From assembly GCA_037783545.1 (NCBI GenBank), contig JBBELK010000052.1, positions 1,240,001 to 1,304,000 of the forward strand: a DNA stretch of 64,000 bases. The letters are read 5' to 3'. The DNA comes from Henricia sp. BOLD:AAB3569. Lineage: Eukaryota; Echinodermata; Asteroidea; Spinulosida; Echinasteridae. The notes under the pieces were generated by a model. The model was not told the DNA's origin. It did not search any database and worked only from the letters and a program-made list of their open reading frames with translations. Shown here one piece after another: positions 54,076 to 64,000 of this stretch. The position numbers were made by a program, and so were the translations under genes. The first letter of the stretch is position 1, and every line of letters begins with the position of its first letter.

Positions 54076-55230
54076 CACTAATAGGATTTGGTTAAAGATT
54101 CCGTTTGGAGAAAGGAACGGAAGCAAAATGCTCCCAGTCTGAAAGTGACCTATTAAAGGTCCATCAAGTTTAAATCAAAGGTCACTTTCAGCTTATTATA
54201 AGCAGTTTGGGTGTTTCCACCTGAAGTTTGTGGTTTTCAGACTACTTGAGGTACTTGTGCCCTTGAGCAAGGCACTTGACCCCAATTGCTCAATCCTGTG
54301 GATGGGATGTAAAGCCCTAGGTCAAGTGTTGTGTAATGTACCTTAAAGATCCTAGAACATTATTTCGGAAGAGAAGGGGAATTTTTCTTATGTCTCTGGC
54401 TTAGCTGCCATTCGGCAACCTATACATGTATCAATATTGAGGTGGTTCCCGATAGTTGTAAAATGCATTGAGATGTCGAGAGACATGAAATGCAATATTA
54501 TTAACACTCCTCAATACTAAAAAAATCAATACAATTTAACATACACAGTAGGGAGGTTAGGGTTAAAGAACACCAGAAATTTGTCAGAAACTTTGTTTGT
54601 ACTGATTTCTCAAGCAATGAATTTGCGAAAGGGCTAATAATTGAGTTATTTTCCTAATTCAGCTTTAAAATTATCAAAAATATTGGTTTCCGGAAAATGC
54701 AGTTTATGTATATGGACTTTCAATTCTTTAGTTTTAATGTCACTGGCCACATATTCCAAATTTGTTTTTTTAACTTTTTGCCTAAAGATTTAAATTTGGA
54801 GGTCAGTTCTTTCCTTAAAAATATACGTACTCGGAGCCAATTTAATGAAATTTCCAGTCAAGTGTCATGTACCTTGGTTAATTCAAAAGGTTGTAGATGT
54901 GCCTTTGGTATAGTGAATGTATAAAACTCCATTAACATCAAACTGAGAATTGCCCAGATTTTCATGGTAAAATTGGCTCCAAGCACAAACAATACACCTT
55001 TAAATTTACAATAGAGACTGATACATGTTCATTGTACTTACTTCATTTAAACTGGACCCTTGGCTGATGATCATAACCTGAGGAGAAAGACAAAGTATTG
55101 CTGTTAATGAAATAAATGAAAGGTTCCTGAAACCCTTAGGCCTACCATGATCGTTTAAAATGGCCTCATTTTGTTGAATTATTGTTTTGTGGTAATTTAT
55201 TCCTATTTGTTCCCATGTGGATTAAATTAC

Positions 55231-55424
55231 CTGTGACATGCTAAACAACTTTGTGCCTACCGATTACTTGTTCAGCAAGACATACATGTACTATTGTTTG
55301 TTTGGATGTAAAATCAATAAAAGCTAGGTGGCCTTTTTCAACTTTAAAGATTTCACTGCAATAAATAACAGACAGAGGGCGCTGTTTTAAGTGCATCACA
55401 TAAGGAAGACAGAAGGGAAAAGTT
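55231..55424 (+). repeat. Partial element of the TTAAAGGGCC family
   Basis: Matches 11453-11650 from gacatgctaaacaactt to acagaagggaaaagtt, including gacagagggcgctgtttt. It stops abruptly just before the palindromic element. Confidence 0.88.
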
Positions 55425-56434
55425 TTTCCCTCTTTAATAGGGAAAGATTACCATGCATGGAGACCTACTTCCAAATACTAAAAGGCACCCAGGCATGTTT
55501 TTTGCTGATATGCTATGCTGCTTCTGCGAGCTGCTTGGCCATGGGTGACTTTCAAGATAAGCACTTTTCCCCCCCATCTGCCCATCAAAATCGTTGCTCA
55601 AAATGGAATCTTTAAACAAGTCTTTTTACAGGAAATTGCAATTTGTTTTTAAATACAAATCTCTACACGTTCTACATACCTCCCTGACCGTAATATCCTC
55701 AAAAGTGGCGTACATTCGTCCTTAAAACCCAAATATTCCAATAAAAATCTCGGACCTCGTGTTGCTTTCGTCTTCCATCTTTTAAGATTTGGCCGCCTCT
55801 GCGCGTCATGACGTCACGGCGAAATAGTATGGCAAACCAAAGGTTCATAACGTATATGGCAAGCCAAAAGGTCATAAGTACATGTACTAATAACGTATTG
55901 CGGCAACGCGTTCCGAAAATAATAACAACGGGTTGTGCTATCATCCAATCATACCCCCGTCAGACTGGACGGCGACCATCCACGACGTTACGGCGACCAG
56001 AAAATGTACAAGGTCGCCGGCAAACGTGAACACAATGCAAGAAAAACTTCCAAAAAATTACAAACTTGAAAAAAGCTGCGCTCTTACCGCGACCTGTGCG
56101 ATCATACTGCATTCTCACGACGCGGTCGACACGACCTCTGAGCTCTCCGCGCTTATGGCGTTTCTATTGAGATCTATGGACTTGGCAACGGCGATCACCG
56201 GCGATAGGCCTACCGCGGCGCTCTCACCACGCTCATAGTTTCTTACTATACGTGTATCGCTACTGCATGGCGACCTATTAGGGCGTTTTTACCACTACGT
56301 TCTGGATATCTTCTGCCATGATGATTAACAGGACATACAGCGATGAAGACGACAGACACACTGATGTATAAACTTTGAAACGCCAGTTTTTATAGCAGCT
56401 AGGTTAAGGTTGCACCTGAAAAGCATGGTTGCTA

Positions 56435-56859
56435 TTGATTGCTTTCCGGTGACGTCACGCCTTCCATCCACCATTTTGGTGGGCATTTTTCATGACCCAC
56501 GTGGCTCGAGTAATAACCGGCAAACAGAGCAAGAAAAGCGAATTGGTTGCACTTACCTCCGTTGCTTAACCTTGCTTTATGTTGTTGCACCATGGCTGTT
56601 GTATCGATAAAGATAAAAATGTCTTTCTTCAGGCTACAAATCGCGATCAAGTAGAAGCGTGACTTTCGTGTTTACAAGCTGACTGCATGCTCAATATTTT
56701 GAACGTATCGCAACGCGCGTGTGTGGCATCTTCGAATGAAAATACGCTGGTGAGTATTTTTTACGCGTGTTCATGTGCGTCTATTGGCGCGCGCGTGTAC
56801 GCGCGTGACTGTTGACCACCACACATACCCGGATGTTCTACGTCATCGAAAGCAATCAA
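56435..56859. mobile_element. 425-bp element nested in the palindrome, TA duplication
   Basis: Terminal repeats TTGATTGCTTTC and gaaagcaatcaa are perfect and flanked by TA (56433-56434, 56860-56861). The opposite arm reads taggcctatagcgaccatgc at 57727-57746, the empty site. Ends and TA target suggest a Tc1/mariner-type MITE. Confidence 0.9.
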
Positions 56860-58542
56860 TAGGCCTAGGAGGAGCGTATGTGCAAGCTTGGTAAACCACG
56901 CCATGGTCGTATTAAGAACTCCATTAACGCATATTGGGAACCCCATAAGAACGCCATAGGCGCAGCCGGAGCCCCATGAGGCCTGGACGTGGTGCAATCG
57001 CGCAACGTGAAATCATTGTACATGTGATATCGCCCCGACAACGCAAGGACTCCGAACGCGTAGTGTGGGGTCGTGTCAGCTAGCTAGACACGCGAGGGTC
57101 GTGGCGAGGACGCCACCAAGTCGCCGTTGGAAATGTTACCATTTTCGCAGCAACTTTGCATGCGCTTGCCACGCGTGTACTGCGCGTGTACTACGTTCAT
57201 GTGGATGTTATACGACGCTTGTCTCACGACCTTCGCGACCCCATACATCGTGCTGTGGTCGCCAATGATCGCCGTCGACGCCGAACCTCACGGCGTTTGT
57301 TTTGAGCATGTTCAAATAACAAACGCCAAGGTTCTGCGATCTGACCTGAAAACGCGGTGGGGTCGCAAAGGTCGGGAGACAAGCGTCGTAACATCCACAT
57401 GAACGTAGTACACGCGTGGCAAGCGCAAAGACGCTGCGAAAATGGTAACATTTGCAACGGCGACTTCGTGGCGTCCTCACCACGACCCTCGCGTGTCTGC
57501 CACGACCCCACGTACTACGCGTTCGGAGTCCTTATGGCGTTGTCAGGGCGATATCACATGTACGATGATTTCACGTTGCGCGATTACACCACGTCCACTC
57601 GGCAGGCCTCATGGGGCTCCGGCTGCGTCTATGTGGCGTTTTTATGGGGTTCCCAATATGCGTTAATGGAGTTCTTAATACGAGTTCTTAATACGTGGTT
57701 TACCAAGCTTGCACTACGCTCCTCCTAGGCCTATAGCGACCATGCTTTTCAGGTGCAACCTTAACCTAGCTGCTATAAAAACTGGCGTTTCAAAGTTTAT
57801 ACATCAGTGTGTCTGTCGTCTTCATCGCTGTATTATATGTCGTGTTAATCATCATGGCAGAAGATATCCAGAACGTGGTAAAAACGCCCTAATAGGTCGC
57901 CATGCAGTAGCGATACACGTAGTAAGAAACTATGAGCGTGGTGAGAGCGTAGTGAGAGCGCCGCGGGATCGCCGGTGATCGCCGTTACCAAGTCCATAGA
58001 TCTCAATAGAAACGCCATAAGCGCGGAGAGGTCGTGTCGACCGCGTCGTGAGAATGCGGTATGATCGCACAGGTCGCGGTAAGAGCGCAGCTTTTTGTAA
58101 TTTTTTGGAAGTTTTTCTCGCATTGTGTTCACGTTTGCCGGCGACCTTGTACAATTTCTGGTCGACGTAAGGTCGTGGATGGTCGCCGTCCAGTCTGACG
58201 GGGGTATGATTGGATAATAGCACAACCCGTTGTGATTATTTTCGCAACGCGTTGCCGCAATACGTTGTGAGTACTTATGACCTTTTGGCTTGCCATCCTA
58301 TTTCGCCGTGACGTCATGACGCGCAGAGGCGGCCAAATCTTAAAAGATGGAAGACGAAAGCAACACGAGGTCCGAGATTTTTCTTGGAATATTTGGGTTT
58401 TAAGGACGAATGTACGCCACTTTTGAGGATATTACGGTCAGGGAGGTATGTAGAACGTGTAGAGATTTGTATTTTAACAAAAATTGCAATTTCCTGTAAA
58501 AAGACTTGTTTAAAGATTCCATTTTGAGCAACGATTTTGATG

Positions 58543-58632
58543 GGGGGAGGGGGGGATGGGGGGAGGGGGGGAGGGGGAGGGGGGAGGGGGTAGGGGGAGG
58601 GGGGAGGGGGGGGTGGGGGTGGGGGTGGGGGT
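58543..58632. repeat. G-rich low-complexity tract
   Basis: About 90 bp of GGGGGA then GGGGGT units. The frames over it are artefacts. Confidence 0.97.
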
Positions 58633-59904
58633 GCTTATCTTGAAAGTCACCCATGGCCAAGCAGAAGCAGCATAGCATATATCAGCAAAAAAACAGGCCT
58701 GGGTGCCTTTCAGTATTTGGAAGTACATGGAGACCCTGATACCCCTTGCGCTAAACCTATTGGACAAATCTTTAAAAATTATTGAAGTTTTTCCTTATAA
58801 ATTCATGACACTTTCCCACCTAATTTTGCGTTGTTATCATCAAACCAACATTTTTACAGGGTTTATATATAACAAGGAAAGTTCATGTCATTGAGAATTA
58901 CGTGGTAGCTATTAAGGAATGTATGTGACATTTTTACTATATCCACAGTACATTTGGGCAAGATTTTAGTTCAAACCTGCATTATTTTAAGCCCCTTCAA
59001 GCAAGAATCACAAACCCTTAAATCCACCCCGTTTTAGTACTAAACCCACGTGCCTCTCATTCCTAACAAAAATTTCAGGAAATCTTAGAGATTAACGAAT
59101 CCGCAATTTACCTGTTCCAAGAAGCCGCCGCGCCATATCCAGTCTGAAAGAGAAAACAACAGTTGCATTAAAAATATTGTTACTTGTTTCTTCGTTACCC
59201 ACCCCCTCCAAAAAAGGAATCACAAAACAAATATCTTTTTCCCCTTCAAATTCACCCATTTTACTCGACCCACATGTCCTAAATCCCGAACCCCACAAAA
59301 GTAGGTAAAAGACATGGAAAAACTTTAATCTTCACTGTTTTCACATAGGCCTAACGCAAAAACCGTTACAATCGTTTAATATTATTAAGTCAGTTTACGT
59401 ACCTAAAAATTACCAGCACTAGTGTAGATTGTCGAGGACGTCCCGTATCACCCAGCATCCTAACCGGCCGTCGGCAGTTCGTCTGTTGCAAAATCTGCCT
59501 GCTGCTTCCACGGTTAACTGCTTTGTCCGGAATGCGGTGGTTACGTAACCGAAGAATGGACAGGCAGGCTTGGGCGACTCGAGCATTTTCGGAGTCGACT
59601 CCGATTCCAAAAAGGAGTCGCGATGTCACTCGTAATCGATTAAATTTATCACTGGGAATCGAATCTAGATAAAGGGAATCGATCCTTAAAAATTGGAATC
59701 GCTATTCCGACATTTTAAGATGTTTGTTTTATTTAGCGGGCCGTGCAGATCGCAAACTATACTAAGGTGTGGGGTTAATTCAAAACGCCGTTTGAATGCG
59801 CTACCTCTGTGGCTCATTGCGTAATGACATAATAAGAATGGAATGACATGCAAAGTAATAAACACAATGTAGCTTTCCTAACCTTAAATATTTATTTCAG
59901 ATAG

Positions 59905-60560
59905 ACACCTAATTCGTATAGCCAAAATCGTACAGTAGGAGGCCCGCTTAAAGCGGGCCTCCCACTGCACTGTGCGATTTTGGCCACGAATTTCCTACGA
60001 ATTGGTACGATTATCGGAGACTGCCTATAGACTCTACACATAATCGTACCCAATCGTAGCTAATTCGTGGCAAAAATCGCACAGTGGGAAGCGGGCCTCC
60101 CACTGTGCGATTTTGGCTACGAATTAGGTACGATTAGCTACGATTTGGTACGATTGTGTGTAGAGTCTATGGACAGTCTCTGGTAATCGTACCAATTCGT
60201 AAGAAATTCGTGGCTAAAATCGCACAGTGGGAGGCCCGCTTAAAGCGGGCCTCCCACTGTGCGATTTTAGCCACGAATCAGGTACGATTAGCTACGAATT
60301 GGTTACGATTGTGTACAGAGTATACACAATCGTAACCAATTCGTAGCTAATCGTACCTGATTCGTAGCCAAAATCGCATAGTGGGAGGCCCGCTTAAAGC
60401 GGGCCTCCCACTGTGCGATTTTTGCCACGAATTTCCTACGATTAGCTACGATTAAGTACGATTGTGTGTAGAGTCTATACACAGTCTCTGGTAAACGTAC
60501 CAAATCGTACCAATTCGTAGGAAATTCGTGTCAAAAATCGCACAGTGGGAGTCCCGCTTA
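59905..60560. mobile_element. Cluster of AGCGGGCCTCCCACTG foldback elements
   Basis: A right-end fragment (to 59950) is followed by four nearly complete elements, about 59952-60089, 60090-60240, 60244-60396 and 60398-60560. Each starts AGCGGGCCTCCCACTG and ends cagtgggaggcccgct (the second lacks its last bases). Three junctions read cccgcTTAAAgcggg, so the copies sit back to back on TTAA/TAA. Interiors are TACGATT and GTGTAGAGTCTA words. Confidence 0.95.
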
Positions 60561-60687
60561 ACGCATAAACCGAAGTCTATTTTTTTTCCTGATTTTTTTT
60601 TATCGCCAAGCCGTAATTTAAGATTCACTCAGGTATGTTTATGACACTGAAGACGACCAAATTAAGTTTTGCCCACTTCTACCCAGT

Positions 60688-60984
60688 CTATGGGCCAGTC
60701 TTCTTAATCCAGCGGATAATCCGGAACCACACGTACGCAATAAAGTACATCACAGCGAACCACAGGGCGTACAGAAGGACCATTCCCAACCCCATCAATG
60801 CAACAGCTAAGCACGTTGCCCTCAAAGATCTCGTCAAAATAGCCACGCCCAGTAACACAACCAGGAACCCGACCACTGTTCTCGTGTGGGTCACATACGT
60901 CATGAAAGAGTCGTGCATCTTTTCATGAAATCCCCGTTTGCGGATGGCGCGATGAACTTTCTCCTCTCGATTCATGCTGTACAT
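60688..60984 (-). CDS. Small two-helix membrane protein, unknown family
   Basis: A 98-residue single-exon frame starting MYSMNREEKVHRAIRKRGFH and ending IRWIKKTGP before TAG; the inner ATG at 60975 (MNREEK) is an equally good start. A basic N-terminal segment precedes two hydrophobic stretches of about 20 residues (TVVGFLVVLLGVAILT and LAVALMGLGMVLLYALWFAV), then a Tyr/Trp-rich end and a basic tail. Codon composition is more balanced than the AT-rich surroundings, with no frame damage. I do not recognise the family. It could be an exon of a larger gene, a real small gene or a chance frame. Confidence 0.45.
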   Translation of the reverse strand: MYSMNREEKVHRAIRKRGFHEKMHDSFMTYVTHTRTVVGFLVVLLGVAILTRSLRATCLAVALMGLGMVLLYALWFAVMYFIAYVWFRIIRWIKKTGP

Positions 60985-61355
60985 ACAAAGCAAACACTGA
61001 ATTGCCGGCCTTAAAATTCAAAACCTCAGAAATTGCGCAATTTTACAAAATCGCTGCTGCTTGTTTTCTCTTTAGGGCGATCTTGTCAACAGCAGACTGT
61101 TTTGACGGAAATTGGTGTAACATCCTGTTGAAAGATTTAAAAAATACAACTATTTATAAACACGCTAAAGCCTGCACTGCCATTACCTGTTCATTAATTT
61201 TATCAGTTTACAGTTTCAAAAGAAGAGAAAACGAGGCCGTTTCACAAAATTATTTCTTTAACACTACTATACGTTCTGATGACTTTTACGTAAATTTTAA
61301 ACCATTCACGGAATATTGACGCATTTTATCATTATTTATACCAGCTCGTCTCGTA

Positions 61356-61468
61356 AAGCGGGCCTCCCACTGTGCGATTTCCGCCACGAATTTCCTACGA
61401 ATTGGTACGATTATCGGAGACTGCCTATAGACTCTACACACAATCGTACCCAATCGTAGCTAATTCAT
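61356..61468 (+). mobile_element. AGCGGGCCTCCCACTG element, right end deleted
   Basis: Starts aaagcgggcctcccactgtg and follows the family through caatcgtagctaattcat, then breaks off without the right terminus. Confidence 0.88.
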
Positions 61469-61565
61469 TCAAGTTTCTTTGTCACGAATTCTAAAGCAGA
61501 CAACCAAGTAAATAAAACAAAAATGACAACTCCTCTCAGGGCCACCCCTTTCAAAGCAGTTTAGA

Positions 61566-61887
61566 GTGCCAGTTTCCACCGTTCAGAGCATTATTAGGAA
61601 GTACAAGGATAGACTGGTTCCCGCTCCACATATTCCACATACAACGACTGAATATGAGGACCGGCTACTGTCGTGTTTAAAATGAAAACATCAAGCAGTC
61701 CGCTGAGAAACTCTAGGTTGGTCAGCATTGGACCTACCGGTACCAGCAGGACAACGATCCCAAACATACTGCCAAGGCAGTCACGAAATGGTTCAAGAAC
61801 AACAATGTGGACGTTCTAAGTGTGGCCAAGCCAAAGCCCGGATCTCAACCCGATCGAGAATCTTTAGAGGGAACTCACGACTCGTGA
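61566..61887 (+). pseudogene. Tc1/mariner transposase remnant
   Basis: Two pieces survive. At 61566-61613 the frame reads VPVSTVQSIIRKYKD, the recognition helix region of Tc1-type paired-like DNA binding domains. At 61741-61884 it reads YQQDNDPKHTAKAVTKWFKN, then NNVDVLSVAKPKPGSQPDRE, close to the Tc1 signature QDNDPKHT...SPDLNPIE with the second catalytic Asp region eroded. The middle of the catalytic domain is missing, and a foldback element follows at 61893. Confidence 0.9.
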
Positions 61888-61892
61888 TGGCA

Positions 61893-62046
61893 CGTAAAGC
61901 AGGCCTCCCACTGTGCGATTTTTGCCACGATTCCCCTACGAATTGGTACGATTATCGGAGACTGCCTATAGACTCTACACACAATCGTAGCCAATCGTAC
62001 CCAATCGTAGACAATTCGTGGCAAAAATCACACAGTGGGAGGCCTG
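61893..62046. mobile_element. AGCGGGCCTCCCACTG element in the Tc1 remnant
   Basis: Left aaagcaggcctcccactgtg, right cacagtgggaggcctgctta. Both ends carry the same GGCCTGC change relative to the consensus, so the arms have been homogenised or it was copied from a variant. Confidence 0.92.
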
Positions 62047-62047
62047 C

Positions 62048-62227
62048 TTAAAGCGGGCCTTCCACTGTGCGATTTTTGCTACAAATTTCCTACGATTTGG
62101 TACGATTTGGTACGATTATCGGAGACTGCCTATGGGGTACGATTGTGTGTATATAGGCAGTATCCGATAATCGTACCAATTCGTAGGAAATTCGTGGCAA
62201 AAATCGCACAGTGGGAGGCCCGCTTAA
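62048..62227. mobile_element. AGCGGGCCTCCCACTG element, adjacent copy
   Basis: Left aaagcgggccttccactgtg, right cacagtgggaggcccgctta, joined to the previous copy through ctTAAAgc. Confidence 0.93.
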
Positions 62228-62349
62228 TGCCTTGCATGTTACACTATTTGATCGCTCCTGAACGTAGAGGGCGACTGTACCTATCATTCAAAGAGTTTGA
62301 CTGCACCGCAGATATGGACGTGCCGTCCGTTGGTTTCCGGGGCGGGGAA

Positions 62350-63095
62350 CTCGAACTTTTTGAGAAAACAATTGCTGGACTAACGCCTTACGAAATTTAT
62401 TATTTTTGGCCCAAAAAAATTATTCAGATTTTCTAAAAAGTTGCAGGAAATGTTGCTTAGAACCCATAGATATTATTCCTTGAATTTGACCTTGACTGCT
62501 CACCCAGGAAGTGAAATATAAAATGTAGAAAATTTCATATTTTCAGAAAAGAATGTACATTTTGGCCAATATTTCCATTTTTCGCAGATATTAGCTTGAC
62601 AAACTGTCGAAATAGGTTCTAAACGGGCTAAATTTTCATTAGGAGTCATTTTCTGAGACATGTTCAAAAAAGTCAACTTTTGGCAAATTTTGAGGAAAAT
62701 TTCTGGACTAACCCCTTATGAAATTTATCATAATTTTTCGCCCACAATGTTATAATTCAGATATTTGTTTCCAGATTTGCAGGAAATGTTGATTAGAACT
62801 CCTTGAAATTGACCTTGACTGCTCACACAGGAAGGAAAATATATAATTTAAAAAATTTCAGAAATTTTAAGATTTTGAGGGAAAACGTTGAATTTTTGCC
62901 GAATGGCCAAAATGTCGGTTTTTCGCAGATAGTACATGTAGCTTAAAAACTGTTGGACTACATTTTCGGACTACATTTTCGTGAGGAGTCATTTCTGAGA
63001 CATTTTAAAAGTCAGTTTTTGGACTAACCCTTGTGAAATTTATCATTTTTTGCCAAAATCTTTTTGCAGAAAATGTTGCTTAAAACCCATAAGGC
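62350..63095 (+). repeat. Tandem repeat, about 320-330 bp period
   Basis: Recurring block gctggactaacgccttacga aatttat at 62371, 62702 and 63016, with shared ggaaatgttgcttagaaccc and ttctgagacat in between. Related sequence occurs at 45130-45330. Confidence 0.8.
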
Positions 63096-63429
63096 GAAAT
63101 AAAAACAAATACATGTTTCGCGTTCCCGCCCGCTTCCTTTTTTGAGGCCGCCTGAATTTATTTTTTATTTCCCAAAAATGAGGGGAAAAATATTAAAAAC
63201 TACAACAAATCCGTCGGAAAATAAATACTTGCGAGTTCGAAGTCTTCTATATAGACTCTCTCTGTGACTTTCTACATCGTGTAGCTACTGTACCATCGCT
63301 AAATATGTCTTCGCATGAGTCTATTTACCTGCAGTGGCCTGGACTAAATGCTTTTCGATCTTGCCATTACCAACTACCCTGGCGAAAGCGTCCGTATTAT
63401 AAGTTGTTGTAAAGTTAGTAGATTGATCA

Positions 63430-63750
63430 TAAAATAATGGCTGCGACTCGCGAGTGTTCCCTTGTGCAATTGTGTAAATGTGATCGTGAATGTAGTTTTT
63501 TACATACGTTTACCGTAATATTCATCACACTTCTATTGTACGTGTTAACCAAATACGACTGGTAAAAGCAGCTACAAACTGATTGCGTCGGTACGTACTG
63601 TGTATAAAATATTTTCGTTGTGGATTGTGTAAATGTGATCATGTGATCGTGAGTGTAGTCTGTTTTTACATACAGTCGTTTTAGCCGTAATATTCATCAC
63701 GATCCCATTGTACGTTGACTAAATGCGACTGGTAAAAAAACGTTAAATTA
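63430..63750 (+). repeat. Two-unit tandem repeat
   Basis: The unit with attgtgtaaatgtgatcgtg, ttacatacgtttaccgtaat and attcatcac starts near 63469 and again near 63625; both end in cgactggtaaaa. Flanks are unrelated. Confidence 0.85.
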
Positions 63751-63871
63751 TCAGTGTTGAATTATTTTTCGCTTTGGCGTGCCATAGTATGGACACAATA
63801 ATGGCGGATATAGCAACCGTTGTCAAGCCAAGTGAAACCCAAGAATAGTCAACTCTGATTATAGCTATAAC

Positions 63872-63945
63872 TGGGAATCGATTCCTTAAAAATCTGGATT
63901 CGCGTTTCCGATACCCAACGTGGAATCGATTCTACTCGATTCTGC
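63872..63945. repeat. GGAATCGATTCC palindrome cluster
   Basis: GGAATCGATTCC at 63874, with GGAATCGATTC at 63922 and cgattctg after it. The same palindrome occurs at 37470 and 37512 at the tip of the left arm, and near-copies at about 59655-59700 next to the right arm. Confidence 0.7.
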
Positions 63946-64000
63946 CTTGTCCGTGAAATTGTATGTCCTCGATTTGCAACCTCCGATATAAATGGATATG

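Larger units (their letters stand above)
55454..58735. mobile_element. 3.3-kb palindromic foldback element
   Basis: Both arms run from catggagacctacttccaaa (left) and tttggaagtacatggagac (right, inverted) to a centre near 57300, and remain complementary over about 1.35 kb. Outer arms are AT-rich; inner arms are GC-rich with repeated GGCGAT, ACGACC and CGCGT words. Only the ~114 bp from 57244 to 57357 do not pair. It encodes no recognisable transposase. The right arm carries a G-rich tract at 58543-58632 where the left has cttttccccccca. Confidence 0.93.
55042..59403 (-). pseudogene. Predicted three-exon small gene, right copy (diverged or noncoding)
   Basis: Blocks on the minus strand: one ending at 59403 before gtacgt, 59143-59112 (acceptor ctctttcag, donor gtaaat), and 55077-55042 (acceptor gtctttctcctcag, donor gtaagt). 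Joined they are open and end ...MARRLLGTGYDHQPRVQFK then TGA, sharing DHQxRVQFK with the left copy through compensating indels. The ATG equivalent to the left copy (59572) is out of frame. Its second intron has been invaded by the 3.3-kb palindrome. It could be a pseudogene, a noncoding RNA or a live short gene. Confidence 0.3.
52720..59650 (-). repeat. Right arm of the 22-kb inverted duplication
   Basis: Complement of 37470-41290 in order (anchors listed for the left arm). It is longer because it contains the SINE at 53708-54075, a partial TTAAAGGGCC-type element at 55231-55424 and the palindromic element at 55454-58735. Identity is patchy but unmistakable, as in tttccacctgaagtttgt and catttactcctgggtgg. 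Confidence 0.93.

Noticed and set aside
55808-58317. Many Arg/Thr-rich frames on both strands
   Set aside because: They mirror each other across the palindrome and follow its GC-rich words.
61002-61319. 105-residue plus-strand frame next to the two-helix ORF
   Set aside because: No ATG start, AT-rich composition, no recognisable domain.

Overview
This is a stretch of nuclear genome from an invertebrate animal. It has one recognisable gene, split into many short exons by GT-AG introns, and everything else is AT-rich, repeat-packed sequence. Short foldback (MITE-like) elements beginning GGGCCAATTTCATAGAGC, tRNA-derived SINEs and 'agagggcgctgtt' repeats look like what I know from marine deuterostomes, echinoderms in particular. 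That placement is an inference from repeat style plus the AP-3 beta protein, not a demonstration.

1-25.75 kb: the 3' two thirds of a plus-strand gene for the beta subunit of the AP-3 adaptor complex (AP3B1/AP3B2 family). Fifteen exons (157-25748) join in frame to about 741 codons including the stop. They cover the end of the armadillo-like trunk, a Ser/Asp/Glu-rich hinge, a clathrin-box-like LLNFD, and the C-terminal domains; the N-terminal exons lie upstream of the window. The introns are filled with foldback elements, SINEs, a 28-bp minisatellite, and copies of a CAACT/AGTTGC-rich element.

25.75-27.84 kb: post-gene sequence with three foldback elements and a tRNA-derived SINE. 27.84-36.80 kb: two almost identical direct copies of a 4.48-kb unit. 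The duplication breakpoint cuts through the right arm of a foldback element, which survives intact only at the end of copy 2. Next to it are a degenerate telomere-like CCCTAA run (36.93 kb) and a 190-bp C/A-rich tract.

37.47-59.65 kb: a large, diverged inverted duplication. The left arm is about 37.47-41.29 kb and the right arm about 52.72-59.65 kb. Each arm carries the same three short exon-like blocks with conserved splice signals, which suggests a duplicated small gene of unknown function, coding or not. The spacer holds a cluster of forkhead-like sites, two different tRNA-like tandem arrays (45.8-46.8 and 50.0-51.2 kb), a 115-bp satellite and more foldback elements. The right arm is interrupted by a 3.3-kb palindromic element that itself contains a 425-bp insertion.

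59.9-64 kb: eight or so copies of one short foldback element (AGCGGGCCTCCCACTG ends) packed around the wreck of a Tc1/mariner transposase, a minus-strand ORF for a small two-helix membrane protein, and short tandem repeats. No CRISPR array, operon or other bacterial feature is present.
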